Origin: Pantoea piersonii
GTDB lineage: Bacteria; Pseudomonadota; Gammaproteobacteria; Enterobacterales; Enterobacteriaceae
Length of the DNA: 64,000 nt
Direction of reading: 5' to 3'
NCBI RefSeq assembly: GCF_003612015.1
Contig: NZ_RARB01000002.1
Location: 559,590 to 623,589 of the forward strand
Below the pieces are notes generated by a model. It worked only from the letters and a program-made list of their open reading frames with translations, did not search any database and was not told where the DNA came from. The stretch's first letter is position 1. Each line of letters opens with the position of its first letter. Shown here in pieces: positions 47,804 to 59,347 of this stretch. The position numbers and the translations under genes are program-made.

Positions 47804-49105
47804 ATGCACGTAGTGATTTTAGGTAGTGGTGTGGTTGGCGTGGCGAGCGCCTGGTATCTGGCGCGCGCGGGACATCAGGTAACGGTGCTGGACCGCCAGC
47901 CCGATGCCGCGCTGGAGACCAGCGCGGGCAATGCGGGGCAGATATCACCCGGCTATGCGGCGCCCTGGGCCGCGCCGGGCGTGCCGCTCAAGGCCGTTAA
48001 ATGGATGTTCCAGCGCCACGCGCCGCTGGCGATCCGCCTTGACGGCAGCAGCTTCCAGCTGCAATGGATGTGGAACATGCTGCGCAACTGCGATATGCAG
48101 CACTATCAGCAGAACAAAAGCCGGATGGTACGTATCGCCGAATACAGCCGCGACTGTCTGAAGGCGCTGCGCGAAGAGACCGGCATCGCCTATGAAGGAC
48201 GTCAGGGCGGTACGCTGCAGCTGTTCCGCACGCAGCAGCAGTTCGACAGCGCCAGCAAAGATATCGAGGTGCTGCGCGAGGCGGGCGTGCCTTACGAACT
48301 GCTCCATGCGCATGAGCTGGCGCGCGTTGAGCCGGCGCTGGCGACCACGCAGCATAAGCTCACCGGCGGCTTGCGTCTGCCTAACGATGAAACTGGCGAC
48401 TGCCAGCTCTTTACCCAAAAGCTGGCGAAAATGGCGCAGGAGGCAGGCGTCGTGTTCCGCTTCAATACGCCAGTAGATCAGCTGCTGCGCGAAGGTAATC
48501 GCATCTACGGCGTTAAGTGCGGCGATGAGATCGTTAAAGGCGACAGCTATGTGGTGGCCTTTGGTTCTTACTCCACCGCGCTGCTGAAGCATATTCTTGA
48601 TATCCCGGTTTACCCGCTTAAAGGCTACTCCCTGACAATTCCGGTAAAAAACCCGGAAGCCGCGCCAGTTTCCACTATCCTGGATGAAACCTATAAGGTG
48701 GCGGTCACCCGTTTTGACAACCGTATTCGCGTCGGCGGCATGGCGGAAATCGTTGGTTTTAACAACAAACTCTTGCCTGCGCGTCGGGAAACGCTGGAGA
48801 TGGTGGTCCGGGATCTTTATCCTGAGGGCGGTCATATTGAACAGGCCAGCTTCTGGAGCGGCCTGCGTCCTATGACGCCAGACGGAACGCCGATCGTCGG
48901 CCCGACGCCGCTCAGCAATCTCTACCTGAATACCGGACACGGCACGCTCGGCTGGACCATGGCTTGCGGATCCGGTCAGCTGCTGGCCGATGTGATCAGC
49001 GGTAAAACCCCGGCGATCGCTGCCGACGATCTGTCGGTGTTCCGCTATCTGCCTGGTTTTACACCGTCATCTTCACCATTACGCAACGCGAACGCCACGC
49101 GTTAA
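47804..49105 (+). CDS. dadA: D-amino-acid dehydrogenase DadA
   Basis: The product is 433 aa (E. coli 432). It is an FAD-dependent, membrane-associated oxidase of D-alanine to pyruvate, feeding quinone. N-terminal Rossmann motif [20 protein letters not shown] (residues 3-22), [17 protein letters not shown] (about 42) and C-terminal [20 protein letters not shown] (about 384). The ATG at 47804 puts the FAD motif at the N-terminus; the upstream extension of 20 codons is not needed. dadX follows after 18 nt. Confidence 0.97.
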   Translation: MHVVILGSGVVGVASAWYLARAGHQVTVLDRQPDAALETSAGNAGQISPGYAAPWAAPGVPLKAVKWMFQRHAPLAIRLDGSSFQLQWMWNMLRNCDMQHYQQNKSRMVRIAEYSRDCLKALREETGIAYEGRQGGTLQLFRTQQQFDSASKDIEVLREAGVPYELLHAHELARVEPALATTQHKLTGGLRLPNDETGDCQLFTQKLAKMAQEAGVVFRFNTPVDQLLREGNRIYGVKCGDEIVKGDSYVVAFGSYSTALLKHILDIPVYPLKGYSLTIPVKNPEAAPVSTILDETYKVAVTRFDNRIRVGGMAEIVGFNNKLLPARRETLEMVVRDLYPEGGHIEQASFWSGLRPMTPDGTPIVGPTPLSNLYLNTGHGTLGWTMACGSGQLLADVISGKTPAIAADDLSVFRYLPGFTPSSSPLRNANATR

Positions 49106-49123
49106 CATTCAGGGAGAGGGAGT

Positions 49124-50194
49124 ATGTCACGTCCAGTTTTCGCCACCGTAGATCAGCAGGCGCTGCGCCATAATCTGGCGATTGTGCGCCAGGCGGCGCC
49201 CGGCGCGCGCGTCTGGTCGGTAGTGAAGGCCAATGCTTACGGCCATGGCCTGGCCCGCGTATGGGAGAGCCTGGCGCAGACCGATGGCTTCGCGTTGCTG
49301 AATATGGAAGAGGCGATACTGCTGCGCGACAGCGGCTGGCGTAAACCGATCCTGCTGCTGGAGGGCTTTTTCCATGCTGAGGATCTGGAGCTGATCGATC
49401 GCTATCGCCTGACGACCAGCGTGCACAGCAACTGGCAGATCAAGGCGCTGGCGGAAGCGCAGCTCTCCGCGCCGGTAGACATCTATCTCAAGGTCAACAG
49501 CGGCATGAATCGCCTCGGCTTCCGGCCGGAGCAGGCGCAGGCTGCTTATAAAAAGCTGCGCGCGCTGCCAGGCGTAGGCGATATCATGCTGATGGCGCAT
49601 TTTGCCGATGCGGAAAACCCGGATGGGCTGATTGAGCCGCTGCAGCGTATCGAACGCGCCGCCGAAGGGCTGGATATCCCTCGTTCGCTCTCCAATTCCG
49701 CCTGCACCCTGTGGCATCCGGAAGCGCATTACGACTGGGTGCGCCCCGGCATTATTCTCTACGGCGCATCGCCCAGCGGCGACTGGCAGGATATCGCCAG
49801 CACCGGACTGAAACCGGTCATGACGCTGAATAGCGAAATTATCGGGCTCCAGCAGCTGAGTCGTGGGGATGGCGTCGGCTACGGCTATCGCTATCACGCG
49901 CAGCAGGAGCAGCGTATCGGTGTGGTCGCCTGCGGCTATGCCGACGGCTATCCACGCCATGCGCCCAACGGCACGCCGGTATCCGTCGATGGCGTGATGA
50001 CGCAGGTGATTGGCGCCGTCTCGATGGATATGATCACCGTCGACTTAACGCCTTGCCCTCAGGCAGGCATCGGTTCGAAGGTTGAGCTGTGGGGTGAACA
50101 GGTGAAGATCGATCAGGTAGCGAAAGCGGCCGGCACGGTAGGCTATGAGCTGATGTGCGCCCTTACGCCGCGCGTGCCGGTTAAGGTTATTTAA
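49124..50194 (+). CDS. dadX: catabolic alanine racemase DadX
   Basis: The product is 356 aa (E. coli 356). It is a PLP enzyme converting L-alanine to D-alanine, the substrate of DadA. The PLP lysine is in VVKANAYGHGLARV (about 34) and the second catalytic tyrosine region is GDGVGYGYRYHAQ (about 245). GGGAGAGGGAGT precedes the start. Its last 8 nt overlap the end of the convergent MFS gene. Confidence 0.97.
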   Translation: MSRPVFATVDQQALRHNLAIVRQAAPGARVWSVVKANAYGHGLARVWESLAQTDGFALLNMEEAILLRDSGWRKPILLLEGFFHAEDLELIDRYRLTTSVHSNWQIKALAEAQLSAPVDIYLKVNSGMNRLGFRPEQAQAAYKKLRALPGVGDIMLMAHFADAENPDGLIEPLQRIERAAEGLDIPRSLSNSACTLWHPEAHYDWVRPGIILYGASPSGDWQDIASTGLKPVMTLNSEIIGLQQLSRGDGVGYGYRYHAQQEQRIGVVACGYADGYPRHAPNGTPVSVDGVMTQVIGAVSMDMITVDLTPCPQAGIGSKVELWGEQVKIDQVAKAAGTVGYELMCALTPRVPVKVI

Positions 50195-51380
50195 GCGCGG
50201 TCAGCGAACCGTGCATCTTCTTGCTGCAGCGCCAGGCGATTAACGCCAGCGCTGCGCCCGCCAGCATCATCAGCGCCAGCGCGCTCTTTTCTGCCACGGG
50301 CAGCATCACAATCAAGAGGCTGCCCGCCGCGCCGCCTGCCATCTGAATAAAACCCTGCAGCGCCGCTGCCACGCCAGCCTGCTGCTGGTAAGGCTCCAGC
50401 GCATAGCTGGTGGCTGGCCCGACGGTGAACGCCAGCCCTGCGACCGAAATGGCGACCGGCAGCATATAGAGCGCCCAGTGAGTCTGCACGCTTTCCGGCA
50501 GCAGATGCATGCCAGCAAACAGCAGCAGCGCGCCCGCCAGCATAGTGACGAAGCCCATCGCCAGACAGAACGGCCGTCCCGCTTTGCGGATGGTTTTATT
50601 GACGAAGGCGCTCACCAGCATGATCCAGAAACCATTAGCACCAAAGGCGAACGAGAACTGAATCGGCGTCAGGCCGCCTTCTGTCATCAGCACATGCGGC
50701 GCTAGCGAAACATAGGTCAGCACCATGCCGAGTGCGCCGGCATTCGCGAAGGCGAAGGCGAGAAAGCGCGGCTGACGCAGGATAGCGCCATACTGCGCCA
50801 GCGGCAGCCCTTTTACCCGCAGCGTATTGGCGGGCCGCGTTTCCGGCAGCCAGAGCAGCACTATAAGCGCGATAAGCAGGCCGTAAGCGCACAGGAACCA
50901 GAAGGGCGCGCGCCAGCCGAAGGCGCTGGCGAGCAGGCCGCCCAGCAGCGGCGCCAGAGCGGGCACAATATTCAGCGCGCCGTTGAGAAAGCCGTAAGCG
51001 CGCGCCGCTTCGTCGCCGCTCAGGCGATCGCGCACGCCGCTAAAAGCCACGACGGCGCTGCAGCACACCGCGCAACCCTGAATCAGCCGCGCAGAGAGAA
51101 ACATCGGCCAGTTGCTGGCGGTCGCCGCAACGATACTGCCCGCCACATAGAGTGCCAGGCCCGCTAAGGCAATGGGTTTGCGTCCGTAGTTATCGACCAG
51201 CGGACCGGTAACCAGCTGCCCTAAACCCATCACCAGCAGAAAGATCGGAATGGTGGTCTGCACCAGGCTGACCGGCGTATTCAGGCCGATCGCGATATCG
51301 GGCAGGGTAGGGAGATAGAGATCGATGCCCAGCGGCGCCAGCAGCACCAGGCTCAACAGCATCAGGGTAAATTTTTGCAT
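50187..51380 (-). CDS. MFS exporter of the Bcr/CflA drug-resistance group
   Basis: The product is 397 aa with about twelve membrane segments. LLAPLGIDLYLPTLPDIAIG at the N-terminus and GPLVDNYGRKPIALAGLALY (motif A, about 58-77) are typical of the Bcr/CflA subfamily; SARLIQGCAVCCSAV matches its motif C zone. Substrate unknown. E. coli has no such gene next to dadX; cvrA follows dadX there, so this gene, wbaP and the 77-aa gene form an insertion of about 3.5 kb relative to E. coli. Confidence 0.85.
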   Translation of the reverse strand: MQKFTLMLLSLVLLAPLGIDLYLPTLPDIAIGLNTPVSLVQTTIPIFLLVMGLGQLVTGPLVDNYGRKPIALAGLALYVAGSIVAATASNWPMFLSARLIQGCAVCCSAVVAFSGVRDRLSGDEAARAYGFLNGALNIVPALAPLLGGLLASAFGWRAPFWFLCAYGLLIALIVLLWLPETRPANTLRVKGLPLAQYGAILRQPRFLAFAFANAGALGMVLTYVSLAPHVLMTEGGLTPIQFSFAFGANGFWIMLVSAFVNKTIRKAGRPFCLAMGFVTMLAGALLLFAGMHLLPESVQTHWALYMLPVAISVAGLAFTVGPATSYALEPYQQQAGVAAALQGFIQMAGGAAGSLLIVMLPVAEKSALALMMLAGAALALIAWRCSKKMHGSLTALK

Positions 51381-51492
51381 AAAAACCAGAAGGTAAACGC
51401 TCTGTTAAAACAAGCGGGAAGGGTAATGAGTTGGGGGCGAAAAGAAAAGCGAAAAATGCGATGCCCGCCGTAAAGCGGGCATCCGGACGAAC

Positions 51493-52959
51493 TTAGTACG
51501 CGCCGTCGCGGCGCAGCACCACACCTGCGGTTTTAAACAGAATAGCAATATCGGTCCACAGCGCCCAGTTCTTCACATACCAGGAGTCGAAGTAGACGCG
51601 GGTATCGTAGTCGATATCGTTACGTCCGCTGACCTGCCACAGGCCGGTCATGCCTGGTTTCGCCATCAGATAGTAATCGACATCGCCCGCATAGCGCTCC
51701 AGCTCCGCCTCAATAACCGGACGCGGCCCGACAAGGCTCATCTCGCCGCGGATTACGTTCCACAGCTGCGGCAGCTCATCGAGACTGGTTTTGCGCAGGA
51801 AGCCGCCGATTTTGGTGATGCGCGGATCCTTTTTCAGCTTAAAGTCTTTGTCCCATTCGGCGCGCGCCTCTGCGCTGGTGGCCAGCAGCTGCTCCAGCAC
51901 CTCTTTCGAGTTGGTCACCATGGAGCGGAATTTCAGACATTTAAACTTCACGCCGTTCTGACCAATACGCTCGTGACCGTAGATAGCGTTGCCGCCGTCG
52001 CGTTTCACCATATAGCAGAGCAGACCGAAGACGGGTGCCAGGAACAGCAGCAGCAGCGAGGCGACCACAATGTCGAAACAGCGCTTCAGGAAGCGGGAAG
52101 AGCGCTTGGCGAGGCTGTTGCTGACGCGCAGGATCATCACTTCATGGCTGAAGATAAACGACATGTCGGTGCCGTAGAGCGGTACGCCGCGCAGGGTAGG
52201 GATCACGGAAATCGATCGGCAGTTCATCTTCGACAGGAACTTCAGCCAGGTATCGCGTACGACCTGCTGCTCAAATTCAGTGGCAACGATAAACTGCACG
52301 TTGTCGCGGTCAATGGTCTGCCAGTTAATATCCTGCTGTTTAATAACTGGCACGCCGTTAACAGACGGCGGCGTATTTTCTTCGTCGGTGCTGATAAACG
52401 CCTGCACGTTATAGCCAAGGATCTCTTCGCTCTGCAGTGCAGCGTAGGCTTCCATAGCGTTTTTACCCGAACCGATGATGATAGTCTCTTTCTGCCACTG
52501 GCCGGCGCGGTTAATGGCGCGCTTAACGCCTGCACGCATCAACGGCAGCAGCAGCAGCGCGTAGGTCCAGCTAAACAGCCACACCATGCGCGAGAAATCC
52601 CACTTGGAAAAGGCGATCAGCGCCAGATCCAGCAGCGAAAAGACGAACAGCGTTTTAACCACTTCCTTCAGTTCAAACCAGAAAGGCTTGCGATAGGTGT
52701 AGTGACGCATGCGCATCCAGAAATAAGCGGTGCACAAAACAGAAAGCGCAAACTGCGCAATAAAACGATATTCAATTTGATGGGGCGGAATAAACCCATC
52801 CAGATCGCCCCAGATCCCCTGAATAGTCGCAGCGGATAAAAACAGCGACAGATTAAGGGCAATCAGATCGGAAAAGCTTAACGCAAGCTTTGCGATGATA
52901 TTTTTTCGCGTTCCGCTCCATGAGCGGCTCGCATCATTCATTACCAGTGTACTTGCCAT
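51493..52959 (-). CDS. wbaP: undecaprenyl-phosphate galactose phosphotransferase WbaP (orphan)
   Basis: The product is 488 aa. Four or five N-terminal membrane segments (about 25-140), a Rossmann-like central part (TIIIGSGKNAMEAYAALQSE, about 165-185) and a C-terminal sugar-transferase domain: KRCFDIVVASLLLLFLAP (about 292), KCLKFRSMVTNS (about 345), DELPQLWNVIRGEMSLVGPR (about 394-413). It transfers a sugar-1-phosphate, usually galactose, to undecaprenyl phosphate to start capsule, EPS or O-antigen repeat units. No other polysaccharide gene is nearby. Pantoea and Erwinia carry such stand-alone copies (WceG2-like, from memory). Confidence 0.92.
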   Translation of the reverse strand: MASTLVMNDASRSWSGTRKNIIAKLALSFSDLIALNLSLFLSAATIQGIWGDLDGFIPPHQIEYRFIAQFALSVLCTAYFWMRMRHYTYRKPFWFELKEVVKTLFVFSLLDLALIAFSKWDFSRMVWLFSWTYALLLLPLMRAGVKRAINRAGQWQKETIIIGSGKNAMEAYAALQSEEILGYNVQAFISTDEENTPPSVNGVPVIKQQDINWQTIDRDNVQFIVATEFEQQVVRDTWLKFLSKMNCRSISVIPTLRGVPLYGTDMSFIFSHEVMILRVSNSLAKRSSRFLKRCFDIVVASLLLLFLAPVFGLLCYMVKRDGGNAIYGHERIGQNGVKFKCLKFRSMVTNSKEVLEQLLATSAEARAEWDKDFKLKKDPRITKIGGFLRKTSLDELPQLWNVIRGEMSLVGPRPVIEAELERYAGDVDYYLMAKPGMTGLWQVSGRNDIDYDTRVYFDSWYVKNWALWTDIAILFKTAGVVLRRDGAY

Positions 52960-53339
52960 AACACCTGCTCTCTTTTTTCTTAAGTAAAAGATGGCCTGAC
53001 CAGAATCAAGTACGCGCTCAGGAGTGGACAACTGAAAAAGCAGAACAATCGTTTTCAGTTCATTACAGTCGTTAGAGCCATACAGGCTGCAGTGAAAAGA
53101 TAATTAAATTACGTGATTGTTATCACGAAAAGCTGCAGCAGCGATTAAGAGTATGCAGGAGATATTTGACAGAGTTAATACGGAACAAATCCGAAAAAAC
53201 TATTTTTGCCTAAAGTTTTATATTGGTAAGTATTTGAAATAGCTGCTTAAAATGACGTGGGAGCTGAAAATAACCAAATACTCCAGACTGCTTTTTCAGA
53301 ATTACCGCCAGGAATGGTCGCTGGCGGCGAAAAGTTAAC
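52960..53339. other. AT-rich regulatory region upstream of wbaP
   Basis: The 380 nt hold a CRP/FNR-type palindrome (53112-53127) and a hairpin (53305-53327, CCGCCAG / CTGGCGG) that probably ends the 77-aa gene. No ORF is convincing. Confidence 0.5.
53112..53127 (-). promoter_or_regulatory. CRP/FNR-type palindrome upstream of wbaP
   Basis: CGTGA-N6-TCACG (53112-53127) is a perfect palindrome in an AT-rich region, about 155 nt before the wbaP start. Confidence 0.4.
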
Positions 53340-53573
53340 TCAGGCAGGTTTTTTTAATACCCACTGGTCTTGCTGTTTATCGTAATGCCCAATTTGCAGA
53401 TCCACCGGTTCGCCATCAATCCATGCGGGTACGCTGGTATCGTGGTCCCAGCCGTCGAGCTGATAACTCAGATCGGGATTGGTTTGACAGGGGATGCTGA
53501 CGGTCTGCAGATTATCGCTGTCGAGTTCGGCATCAATTATCTCATAACGACCAATTTTAACGACGTGTCCCAT
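53340..53573 (-). CDS. unknown 77-aa protein
   Basis: The product is 77 aa starting MGHVVKIGRYEIIDAELDSD. It is acidic with many aromatic residues (YQLDGWDHDTSVPAWIDGEP), no signal peptide and no membrane segment; it looks like a compact beta-rich protein. GGGAGAAAG precedes the ATG; an in-frame ATG 12 codons upstream has none. I do not recognise the family. It lies between cvrA and wbaP, both on the same strand, with a hairpin after its stop. Confidence 0.75.
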   Translation of the reverse strand: MGHVVKIGRYEIIDAELDSDNLQTVSIPCQTNPDLSYQLDGWDHDTSVPAWIDGEPVDLQIGHYDKQQDQWVLKKPA

Positions 53574-53648
53574 AACTTTCTCCCGTTCGCTGGGCCAAAT
53601 AATGAGCATAGCCGTTTCCGCTGGAATATCGAGTCGTAGCGTCTCGGA

Positions 53649-55376
53649 TTATTCTCGCTCTTCAGCGACGCGCACGCCGATTTTAACGATGCGGTTATCT
53701 TCTTTTTCCGCCACTGTCCAGGTAAGGTGATTCCACTCCACATGGTCACCAACTACCGGCGTTCCGCCAAGCATGCTCATTATCAGCTGACCGAGCGACT
53801 GCTGATCGTTAGTATCTTCTCCCAGCTCCAGCCCATAAATCTGTGCGACATCGCGCAGGCGCGCTTCAGCATCAAGAATAAAGTCGCCGAAGAAGCGCTG
53901 ATCCAGCGAGACAGGCGGCGACTGGCTGAACATTTTACCCAGCGCGGGGAGATCGCGTTCGCGACCAATCACACAGATGACATCGCCCTCTTTCAGACGC
54001 GTATTACTGTTAGGGTGCATCAGCGCATTATCACGGAACAGCGCGGCGATACGGGTTTCGCGCGGCATCTGCAAATCGCGCAGCGCCGCGCCAACGCACC
54101 ATTTGTCGGCGCTGAGCTGATAGACGAACTGCTCCCAGGGATTTTCCGGATGGATATCCAGCCCGACGCGGCTGATGGGCGACGCCGTTGGCGGCACCAC
54201 GACGCGCGCCTTTTTCGCCGCAAAGCCAAGCGACGTCCCTTGCAGCATCAGCGACACCAGCACCACAAAGAAGGCGATATTAAAGTAGAGCGAAGCGTTT
54301 TCCAGGCCAGCCATCATAGGAAAGACCGCAAGGATAATCGGCACCGCGCCGCGCAGGCCGACCCAGCTAATAAAAATGCGCTCACGCCCGGTAAAGCCGC
54401 GGAACGGCAGCAGGCCCACCAGAATCGACAGGGGGCGCGCCACCAGGATCAGCCACAGCGACAGAATCATCGCGGGTACCGCGATGTGCCACAAATCAGA
54501 GGGGGTCACCAGCAGGCCCAGCACGATAAACATGCCGATCTGACTGAGCCAGGCCATGCCGTCGAAGGTCTGCAAAATACCGTGGCGGTTACGAATCGGT
54601 CTGTTGCCGAGCAGAAAGCCGCAGAGATAAACCGCCAGAATGCCGCTACCTTCCAGCATTGTGGTCAGCGCGAACACCAGAATACCGCCGCTCAGCGCCA
54701 GCAGCGGATAGAGCCCGGGAGCCAGACTGATGCGGTTAATAAGCTGCTGCAGCGCCCAGCCGCCACCCAGCCCCAGCACGATGCCCAGACCGAACTGCTG
54801 CACCAGATGCACCAGAAACATCCAGTCGAGTCCGGTTTCCCCTTTCTGGATCATCTCAATCAGGGTAATGGTCAGGAATACCGCCATAGGATCGTTACTG
54901 CCCGATTCAATCTCCAGCGTAGAGCTGACGCGTTCGTTCAGGCCTTTGTCGCCCAGCAGCGAGAAAACCGCCGCAGCGTCGGTAGAACCGATGATCGCGC
55001 CGATAAGAAAACCCTGCATTAAATCGAGACGGAACAGCCAGGCGGCGGCCAGTCCGGTCAGGCCGGCGGTAATCATTACGCCGACCGTCGCCAGCGAGAG
55101 CGCCGGACCCAGGGCAACCTTGAAAGAGCTGGCTTTGGTGCGCATACCGCCGTCAAGCAGGATCACGGCCAGCGCCAGGTTAGAAATCAGATAGGCGGCG
55201 GGGTAGTTGTCAAAGGCGATGCCGCCGATACCGTCGACGCCTGTCAGCATGCCTAAAGCCAGAAAGATCACCAGGATCGGAATGCCGAGTCGTGAAGAGA
55301 AAGAACTGAGTAAGATGCTCGACGCAACCAGCACAGAACCGATGATAAAAAGGCTATAGACAATGTTGTGGTTCAA
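53649..55376 (-). CDS. cvrA: K+/H+ antiporter CvrA (NhaP2)
   Basis: The product is 575 aa (E. coli 578). CPA1-type antiporter with about twelve N-terminal membrane segments ([18 protein letters not shown] near 26; [20 protein letters not shown] near 128; [20 protein letters not shown] near 337), then a TrkA-C domain (about 400-485) and a CorC_HlyC domain (about 490-570). It exports potassium. In E. coli it follows dadX directly. Confidence 0.96.
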   Translation of the reverse strand: MNHNIVYSLFIIGSVLVASSILLSSFSSRLGIPILVIFLALGMLTGVDGIGGIAFDNYPAAYLISNLALAVILLDGGMRTKASSFKVALGPALSLATVGVMITAGLTGLAAAWLFRLDLMQGFLIGAIIGSTDAAAVFSLLGDKGLNERVSSTLEIESGSNDPMAVFLTITLIEMIQKGETGLDWMFLVHLVQQFGLGIVLGLGGGWALQQLINRISLAPGLYPLLALSGGILVFALTTMLEGSGILAVYLCGFLLGNRPIRNRHGILQTFDGMAWLSQIGMFIVLGLLVTPSDLWHIAVPAMILSLWLILVARPLSILVGLLPFRGFTGRERIFISWVGLRGAVPIILAVFPMMAGLENASLYFNIAFFVVLVSLMLQGTSLGFAAKKARVVVPPTASPISRVGLDIHPENPWEQFVYQLSADKWCVGAALRDLQMPRETRIAALFRDNALMHPNSNTRLKEGDVICVIGRERDLPALGKMFSQSPPVSLDQRFFGDFILDAEARLRDVAQIYGLELGEDTNDQQSLGQLIMSMLGGTPVVGDHVEWNHLTWTVAEKEDNRIVKIGVRVAEERE

Positions 55377-55593
55377 TGTGGTCTCCTGCGGTTACGACAA
55401 ACATAAGAAGGCTGGTGCCGGGAAAGGCCGGGCATCTGAAAAAGAACATGCGTAATCAGCAAGTTGTCATCACGTTAACTTTAATTATACGAATTGATTT
55501 TCCTGTTTAAGCTGAGGCTTAATGTGCAAAAAAAAGGCATTGTTCGTCAAGGGGATTAATGGCGGGTATTTTAGCAGATATTCGTGCGATCAA

Positions 55594-55617
55594 ATAAAAA
55601 GCCGGTCATAGACCGGC
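55594..55617 (-). terminator. terminator of yeaGH
   Basis: GCCGGTC (55601-55607) pairs with GACCGGC (55611-55617). On the minus strand the stem is followed by TTTTTATTTG. Confidence 0.88.
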
Positions 55618-55625
55618 TCAGAACG

Positions 55626-56948
<1,323 letters not shown>

Positions 56949-56992
56949 TTATGGGTTTAATGCCAGCGCATCAACGTGCTTACGCGGTGTGA

Positions 56993-58927
56993 TTATGACG
57001 ATTTACGCACGCGCAGATACCATTCGCACAGCAGACGCACCTGCTTGCGGGTATAGCCTTTCTCCATCATGCGATCGACAAAATCGTCGTGTTTTTTCTG
57101 TTCATCCGTGGAGGTTTTGGTATTGAACGAGATAACCGGCAGCAGCTCCTCGGTGTTAGAGAACATTTTCTTCTCAATCACGGTGCGCAGCTTCTCGTAA
57201 CTGGTCCAGTTGGGATTGCGCCCGCTGTTCTGCGCGCGCGCGCGCAGCACGAAGTTCACAATCTCGTTTCGGAAATCTTTCGGGTTGCTGATCCCGGCCG
57301 GTTTCTCGATTTTTTCCAGTTCCGCATTCAGCGACTCGCGGTCGAACAACTGTCCGGTATCGGGATCGCGGTACTCCTGATCCTGAATCCAGAAATCGGC
57401 GTAAGTCACGTAGCGGTCAAAGATGTTCTGGCCATATTCAGAGTAGGACTCCAGATAAGCGGTCTGAATCTCTTTACCGATAAACTCGGCGTATTTCGGA
57501 ATCAGATAGCCCTTCAGGTGTTCCAGATACTTCTCAGCCTGGTCCTGCGGGAACTGTTCACGCTCAATCTGCTGCTCCAGCACATAGAAAAGATGAACCG
57601 GGTTCGCCGCCACTTCGGTATGGTCGAAGTTAAAGACGCGCGACAGAATTTTAAACGCGAAGCGGGTCGACAGGCCGTTCATGCCCTCATCCACGCCCGC
57701 GTAGTCGTGATATTCCTGCCAGGATTTGGCTTTGGGATCGGTGTCCTTCAGGCTTTCACCGTCATAAACGCGCATTTTTGAATAGATGCTGGAGTTTTCC
57801 GGCTCTTTCAGGCGCGACAGAATAGAGAAACGGGCCAGCGTTTCCAGCGTGCCGGGCGCGCAGGGCGCGGTAGCCAGCTCGCTGTGGTTAAGCAGTTTCT
57901 CGTAGATTTTGATCTCTTCGGAAACCCGCAGGCAGTAAGGCACCTTGACGATATAGACACGGTCAAGGAACGCCTCGTTGTTTTTGTTGTTGCGGAAGGT
58001 TACCCATTCCGATTCGTTGGAGTGCGCCAGGATAATACCGTTGAACGGCAGCGCGGAGATCCCCTCCGTACCGTTATAGTTCCCTTCCTGCGTCGCCGTC
58101 AGCAGGGGATGCAGCACCTTAATTGGCGCTTTAAACATCTCGACGAATTCCATAATACCCTGGTTGGCGCGGCACAGTGCGCCGGAATAGCCATAGGCAT
58201 CGGGATCGTTCTGCGCATGGTTTTCCAGCTTGCGGATATCCACTTTACCCACCAGCGCGGAGATATCCTGGTTGTTCTCGTCGCCAGGCTCGGTTTTCGC
58301 GATCGCCAGCTGCTCAAGAATCGACGGCCAGACTTTCACGACTTTGAAGCGAGTAATGTCGCCGCCGAATTCATGCAGCCGTTTAGCGGCCCAGGGCGAC
58401 ATAATTGTGCCGAGATAACGACGCGGCACGTTGTACTCTTTTTCAAGAATGTTGGCGTCTTCCTGCGGATTAAACAGGCAGAGCGGATGATCGTTGACCG
58501 GGCTGCGTTCGCCGTCGGCGCTCAGAACGTAAATCGGCACGCGCTGCATCAGCGCTTTCAGACGCTCCGCCAGCGATGATTTACCCCCGCCTACCGGCCC
58601 CAGTAAATAGAGGATCTGTTTTCTCTCCTCCAGACCCTGAGCGGCATGTTTCAGATAGGAAACGATCTGCTCTATAGCTTCTTCCATGCCATAGAACTCT
58701 TCGAAGGCCGGATAGCGGCCAATCACACGGTTAGAGAATATTCTGGAAAGGCGTGGCTCCTGAGCAGTGTCGACCATTACTGGCTCACCAATAGCCATTA
58801 AGAGTCGCTCTGCGGCGTTGGCGTATGCACTGCGATCCTGCTTACAGATGGCAAGGAATTCCTGCAGTGTGAACTCTTCGTCCTTGGCAGCTTCATAACG
58901 CTGACGATAGTGATCGAATATATTCAT
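56993..58927 (-). CDS. yeaG: PrkA-family serine kinase YeaG
   Basis: The product is 644 aa, the E. coli length. N-terminal AAA domain with Walker A LLGPVGGGKSSLAERLKAL (about 109-127) and PrkA motifs (RYLGTIMSPWAAKRL, GILEFVEMFK-like GIMEFVEMFKAPIKVL, HSNESEW), then the C-terminal kinase-like domain. It is induced by nitrogen starvation and stationary phase in E. coli through NtrC/sigma-54 and RpoS. A sigma-54-type promoter is visible about 90 nt upstream here. Divergent from mipA. Confidence 0.96.
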   Translation of the reverse strand: MNIFDHYRQRYEAAKDEEFTLQEFLAICKQDRSAYANAAERLLMAIGEPVMVDTAQEPRLSRIFSNRVIGRYPAFEEFYGMEEAIEQIVSYLKHAAQGLEERKQILYLLGPVGGGKSSLAERLKALMQRVPIYVLSADGERSPVNDHPLCLFNPQEDANILEKEYNVPRRYLGTIMSPWAAKRLHEFGGDITRFKVVKVWPSILEQLAIAKTEPGDENNQDISALVGKVDIRKLENHAQNDPDAYGYSGALCRANQGIMEFVEMFKAPIKVLHPLLTATQEGNYNGTEGISALPFNGIILAHSNESEWVTFRNNKNNEAFLDRVYIVKVPYCLRVSEEIKIYEKLLNHSELATAPCAPGTLETLARFSILSRLKEPENSSIYSKMRVYDGESLKDTDPKAKSWQEYHDYAGVDEGMNGLSTRFAFKILSRVFNFDHTEVAANPVHLFYVLEQQIEREQFPQDQAEKYLEHLKGYLIPKYAEFIGKEIQTAYLESYSEYGQNIFDRYVTYADFWIQDQEYRDPDTGQLFDRESLNAELEKIEKPAGISNPKDFRNEIVNFVLRARAQNSGRNPNWTSYEKLRTVIEKKMFSNTEELLPVISFNTKTSTDEQKKHDDFVDRMMEKGYTRKQVRLLCEWYLRVRKSS

Positions 58928-59347
58928 AGCGATGCCCGTCCTTTCGTTTTTAGCACAGGTAAAGGAGCGTAATTAAAGGCTCATGCAGCTCCCGGAAGAT
59001 ATTCTGATTTGAGTACAGCAACCCTTATGCCAACCTGATGTATTGTTATCGGGGTACACACTTCTTATGGTCACTCTGCTCGTATAAAGTCTTACGGCTT
59101 ACTCTTAACTGTAGAAGGCATTTAGGAAATTTCCTCCGCATAATTTTGCTATCTGGCGATATATCAATAACAAAGTCAGATTGTTGCAAAGCCAGGCTTG
59201 CGCTATTCAAAGGGAAAAGAGAGTAGAATCCGGCAGATGTGCCGCTTTCAGCCGCTCTGCTAAAGAGCACCGCAGATTATGGTTAAACAGGCGAGCAAAA
59301 ATCGTTAAACTTCGTAGTGATTTTTATATTTATGGAAGAAATAAATT
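58928..59347. other. divergent regulatory region yeaG-mipA
   Basis: The 420 nt hold the sigma-54 promoter of yeaG (59017-59033). I looked for NtrC enhancer pairs upstream and found no strong match. No gene is supported. Confidence 0.5.
59017..59033 (-). promoter_or_regulatory. sigma-54 promoter of yeaG
   Basis: On the minus strand the sequence TTGGCATAAGGGTTGCT has GG (-24) and GC (-12) separated by exactly 10 nt, matching the sigma-54 consensus except for T instead of C after TGGCA. The predicted transcript would start about 80 nt before the yeaG ATG. Confidence 0.7.

Noticed and set aside
53146..53160. RcsAB-box-like TAAGAGTATGCAGG before wbaP
   Set aside because: Only about 9 of 14 positions agree; the second half does not match.
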